Shown: piece after piece, positions 59,510 to 64,000 of the stretch
How the letters are laid out: each line of letters starts with the position of its first letter
Position numbering within the stretch: the first letter of the stretch is position 1
Assembly (NCBI GenBank): GCA_020226215.1
Contig: CM035234.1
Span: 72,867,135-72,931,134 of the forward strand
Reading direction: 5' to 3'
DNA length: 64,000 bases
From: Sindora glabra
Taxonomy: Eukaryota; Streptophyta; Magnoliopsida; Fabales; Fabaceae
Made by a program: the position numbers and the translations under genes
The notes under the pieces: generated by a model
What the model saw: the letters and a program-made list of their open reading frames with translations, nothing else
What the model was told of the DNA's origin: nothing
The model's database searches: none

Positions 59510-60340
59510 TGATTCACAAAATAAGTCTGTTTTCCCTTTTTACATAGTAAATAATTCATATTTACATTTGTATATAAAGAAGCACAGAGAAAATAAACAA
59601 TCTCTACCACATTATTTGATAAATATTGATATTTTCGGTGTTGTAATAATAATTATTTGATAATTATTTAACTACCTCACAATTATCTTTCAACCACTCT
59701 ACTCAAAAAAGCTACTCTTGTATAAAATATATATTATATTTTCACTATTTTTTTTGCTAGAAACAAATATCATTAAAAGAAAAAAAAGAACAATATGAAC
59801 ACCAATAGAACACAAATGGAACAAAGATAGAAATATACAGTAACAGAAGATAAGAACATCAAGATATAAAATACACATGAAAATAACAAAAGAAAAATAA
59901 GAAAAGAGTAATAGCTATCGAAATAGATGCTAAATGCATGAGTGAGGAATTGGGGATCTAAAGACCTATTTCAGTGGACACAAATCCTCCTTGGAACATA
60001 AGCAAAGCATATTAGCCACTATTTTGAACAAATTCAAGAAACCTTGGAGGAAGGAACCCGGATAGAACCGATCATTATCATAGAAGCAAATGAGAAACAT
60101 GAAAACAATAATATCCATTGCAAACAAAAAATAAAAAATAAAAAAAATGCTTTTATCTCCAATTGCCTACTGAGAATGACTTTCCGCAACAAATCAAGAA
60201 GAATGCAAGCCTTAGTTCAAACAAATTTTAGTAAAGAAATGGAAGTTAGACCAAACCTATGCCTAAAAGTAGCCATTAAAGAGGTGATTCATAAAATATT
60301 TTTCATATTCTTAGAAATATTTTATGGGAATGATATATTC
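59510..60340. other. Intergenic DNA, possible eroded LINE 3' end on the minus strand
   Basis: No gene was recognised. Read in reverse, 60,300-59,750 ends TTTGTTTCTAGCAAAAAAAA, which looks like a retroelement 3' end with a short poly-A. I could not confirm any protein domain. A 110-codon plus-strand frame at 60,044-60,376 is Lys/Asn-rich and has no family likeness. Confidence 0.3.
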
Positions 60341-60341
60341 C

Positions 60342-62195
60342 TATGTTTGATTCAAGATTTTAAAAATTTTACTTAAGAATGTAATATTCTCAAGAATATT
60401 TAAGAGCTTAACTTTTTTCTCAAATATTGCCAGAGAGGAAGGTGGATATCTCACATTTGCATCTTATGGGAATGTTGGATGGGAATGTTAATATTAAAGT
60501 AAAAAAATAATTTTATCTCCATTCTTTTATGTCGTCATTTATTCTAAAAAAATTTTACTTTTATTTTTTAATTTTAACTTATATTTCTCATTTTTAATTT
60601 TTTTTATGATAACAATTATAATTACACTAAATAAGTAAAAAATGGTAATTTCTATATTTCAATTCTAATTTACTTTGAAAAAAATTTATTTTTTTATTTT
60701 TAACTTATATTTTAAATTTTTAATTTTTTCATGATAACAAGGATAATTATATTAAATAAGTAAAAAATAAATAAATAAACTCTAAATTCCAAGTTTTAAA
60801 AGTATGAATAATTTATGTTACAACTTTTAAAAATAAATTTCTATAATTTTATTTAAAGTTTCATAATTTTTATAAATTTTAATTTATAAACATTATAATA
60901 TCTTAAATCAAAATTATTAAAAAAATTATAATTCTCTACATAATTTTTTACTATAAATAAAATTAAATTTTGACTTAATTATAATCGACTTTTAATCCTG
61001 AGTTGGATAAATCAGAGTTCCTGATTTTACTGGAAAATATGATATAATTCATCTAAGATTATATTAAGTCATGGTCTAAACTTGTTATTCTAATTAGTTT
61101 AACTAATATTTTAACTCGTGTCCTATATGGATATTTATTATTTTCTTATTATTAACAAAAAAATAATTTATATATAATAAAAGAAAAAGTTATGAGGTGT
61201 TGAAATTTAATTTTTTGCATTTATTTTAAAATTATTCATTTAATTTTATAAATAACAATTTCTTAACATTGTAGATATTAGAAGTGAGTTATAGAACATT
61301 AACTAAATTTTGATTTATATATATATAATTTGAAATATAATTCTTAAATATTAATATTAAAATATTAATAAAATTTAAATAAATAAATTTTAATTTTAAT
61401 TTTTGAGTAATTTTATAAAATTATAATATATAATTAATTCAATTAAAATTGCTTTTTTATTTTCAAATTTTTAGATATTATTTTTTAATCATTAATATAA
61501 ATAATATATCATTCCTTTATAAATATATATATAAATAATATTTTTTATAAAAAAATATTTATTGATAAAATAAATAAACACTTAATTTCTTCTCTTATTT
61601 AAATGAAGAAAAAGGATAAAAAAGAATATTTAAAAATAAAATATGTGATTATTATATTTTAATTATTTGAAAATTTGAAAATTTTCTTTTTTTTAATTTA
61701 AATTTAAAATATATTATTTCTCTTCTTTCTTTCTTATTTTCTTTTCAAAAAAAAATAAAAATTTCTTGTCAACGATGGAGAAATTATTTATTTTATATAA
61801 TTAATTATATAAAAATTTAAATTCAAATTCTTAAAAGTTTTAATGTTTTATATTTTAAATTATTTATTATATTTTAATCAAATAGAATTTAAATTATTAA
61901 TTTATTAAATCTTTAAAAATCTTTATTCATATATTTTTAATTAAATCTATAATTTATTTCAATTTATTATAAAAAATTGATAATGGTATTTTTGGAAAAA
62001 TAATAATATTCTTATGAATATAAAGTATGAACTAAGTATGGAAGTATAAAATATCTGGGAATGTGAAAAAATATTTTCAAGATTATATATATTCAACTAA
62101 ATATAAAAATTTTACATTCCTGTAAATCACATTTCTTGGAATGTACACTTTCTTAGAAATGTAAGATTCTACGAACTAAACACAACCTAAATGGA
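60342..62195. mobile_element. Probable non-coding inverted-repeat element, about 1.85 kb
   Basis: The left side has ATGTTTGATTCAAGATTTTA, then ACTTAAGAATGTAATATTC. The reverse complement of the right side reads GTGTTTAGTTCGTAGAATCT, then TACATTTCTAAGAAAGTGTA. Both sides carry repeated GGAATGT boxes. The interior is A/T-rich without a protein. The ends are approximate. Confidence 0.4.
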
Positions 62196-64000
62196 AGAAA
62201 ATGGGAGCAAGAAGAACTAGAAGAAAGAGATTTTGTGATAAAAAGAGATATAACTAAGGTGAATAAAAAATGGTCTAAAAAGAAAGGAAAAAGAAATGGA
62301 AAATGAAAACACAAGAGCAAAAATGGAGGGAAAAATAAGAAAATTAAAGACAAAGATAGAAAAACATATTAAAATAGAGAAGTTATAAAAGGAGGTAGAG
62401 CCTAAGAGAACACAAAAAATAAAAATAAGCAATAGAATGAAGAGACAAACAAAATGGAAAAAGAAGAAATGGCAAAAATAAAGGACAACAAAGGCAATAA
62501 AATAGTAGAAAGATAAGGTAAAGGTAAATGAAGCAAGAAAAGAAGGTAGAGATAAAGACAAAAAAGGTAAAAAATGAGTAAGGTGGAAAAGACAACCTAA
62601 GACACCTGTGTAGGAGAGGACTCTTATTGCACTGGTAAAAAGAAAAGGATTAGGAAAAACCTTAGCAGAAAAGACTAAATCAGATATTATTTCAAAAGGT
62701 TCAGCAATAATTTTGAATTATACTTTCACTATTTAAATTATTTTCTTTTTACTACACCAAGAGACTACTTTGGGAGTCTTGCTTTACTCCTCTTCTTTTA
62801 ATCTTTTAGATATTATGAATGGAGAAGAAAATTTTCATTAACATTATTTTTTAAGATAAAAAAAAGAACTAATTTTTTTTGAAAAATATACTTTTTTGGG
62901 GCATTATTGGAAGAGGATTTTGCAACAATGGCAATATAATATTTTTATAGAGAAATTCCTTATGATGAGCGAGAAAATTCCAAATTTTCTTATGGAAGAA
63001 TCATTTAAATGAAGGAAAGGCAAATATTTAGGGAAATAGCTTCATTTCTCTGCAATTTTTGAAAATTTGACATTTTCTAGAGCTTTAAATTCACAATAAT
63101 GGGAGGAGCTAAGAATCTTATAGTTCTTTTTAGATTGTGAGAAAAGTAATCAAGAATTAATACTCAAAATTGAGAAAGAAGCTAATTTTTATCTTTAAGA
63201 AAACTAAGTTTTATGAGGATAAAAATAATCAAAAGTAAAAATAGAATTTTACCTCCAAAAGAGATAATTTTCTTAGGATTGAAAAAATCAAAAGCAAAAT
63301 ATAAGCATATGAATCATCATTTAGAGCGATCATTATTTATTGATGAGTTTTTTTATCTAATTAATTTCTTTATGGAAAAAATCAGATTCACTAACAATAA
63401 GTATTGTAACTTATGTTAAAACTTGCCATAGCAAAATTCATATATTGAAATTTTTTTTAGAAAGTTGAAGTACACAAATAGTATTCATCTCATGAAAGCA
63501 TTAGGAGATTGCTTCATCAATTTCAAAATCAAAGGAACTCTTTTCCTACTCAAAATTATTGAAGAATTTCTCACAAAGCATAAAGTTAACATTTCAAAAC
63601 ACCTCAAAGGAATGAATTTTTTAGGTTAGTTGCAAATTTAAAAACTATTTGTCAAATTTTTAGATTGACAAAAAATATGTTCCTTTAATTTTGCAATTTG
63701 CAAGTACTATTATTCTCTAAAAACCTTAAGGTAAGTATCCCATTTGAACTTAATTTCAATTATATAATATGTAAATTTCAATCTATTTGCTACAATAATC
63801 TTTTAAGTTCTTAATGCTCTATCTTATATTAAAGCTTGTTTAGAAGAAATGTTGTCAAATTTGTAAAGAATGTTGTGCTAACTACATTTGCTAAATGTTT
63901 GACAAAATACCTAAGATGCAATAACATTAAAATTAACCTTAGAATTTTCATGCTATGTATAGCATTCTAATTTATTTTTTGTCTGTAAAAAAACATGTTC
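62196..64000. other. AT-rich DNA with a purine-rich tract
   Basis: 62,200-62,600 is a long AG-rich tract on the plus strand, so the minus strand shows several overlapping Phe/Ser/Leu-rich open frames that are composition artefacts. 62,600-64,000 has no gene that I recognise. A 68-codon plus-strand frame at 63,213-63,419 is Lys-rich and unassigned. Confidence 0.4.

Noticed and set aside
62153..62595. Overlapping minus-strand open frames rich in Phe, Ser and Leu
   Set aside because: They come from a purine-rich tract on the plus strand. They look like membrane proteins only through composition.

Overview
This is a stretch of nuclear DNA from a flowering plant, most likely a eudicot. The signs are AT-rich intergenic DNA, spliced genes of plant families (a plant-type MIF/tautomerase, PRA1 and an LRR receptor kinase remnant), and a thick load of plant Ty1/copia, L1-type LINE, MITE and hAT elements. 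I cannot name the species from sequence alone. No prokaryotic gene organisation, tRNA, rRNA or CRISPR array was seen.

Layout. 1-607 holds the first part of an Abraxas/FAM175-like gene on the minus strand, running off the left edge. 608-18,000 is repeat-rich. It holds several diverged and mostly inverted copies of the same few segments (1.3-2.5 kb, 5.1-5.4 kb, 8.5-8.8 kb, 15.2-15.95 kb), a decayed copia gag region (5.4-6.8 kb), a complete but coding-dead copia element with both LTRs (9,670-14,805), and a broken LRR receptor kinase tail (15,954-16,390). 19,024-19,695 is an intact single-exon PRA1 gene (minus strand). 20.5-25.9 kb holds MITEs and a pair of 600-bp direct repeats. 26-46.4 kb is two plus-strand LINEs in decay. 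The first is split by a large insertion that carries a 95-bp tandem array and a pair of about 1.1-kb LTR-like repeats enclosing roughly forty copies of a 58-bp unit.

48.4-59.3 kb is a small minus-strand cluster of MIF/MDL (D-dopachrome tautomerase-like) genes. One three-exon gene is canonical (55,736-59,247). A second is diverged (48,420-50,799) and has an extra, intact copy of its first exon upstream (52,810-52,920). The final intron of both genes appears to use a GC 5' splice site. A hAT-type MITE with an 8-bp target duplication sits in intron 1 of the canonical gene, and a short inverted-repeat element sits in only one of the two duplicated first-exon segments. 59.5-64 kb is AT-rich, with a probable inverted-repeat element and no gene I recognise.

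The real host genes (Abraxas-like, PRA1, two MIF genes) are unrelated housekeeping-type loci that share the minus strand. Nothing suggests that they form a pathway. I do not see a clearly new biological system. The most unusual items are the LTR-flanked 58-bp array, the duplicated MIF first exon that could act as an alternative promoter and exon, and the GC-AG introns.
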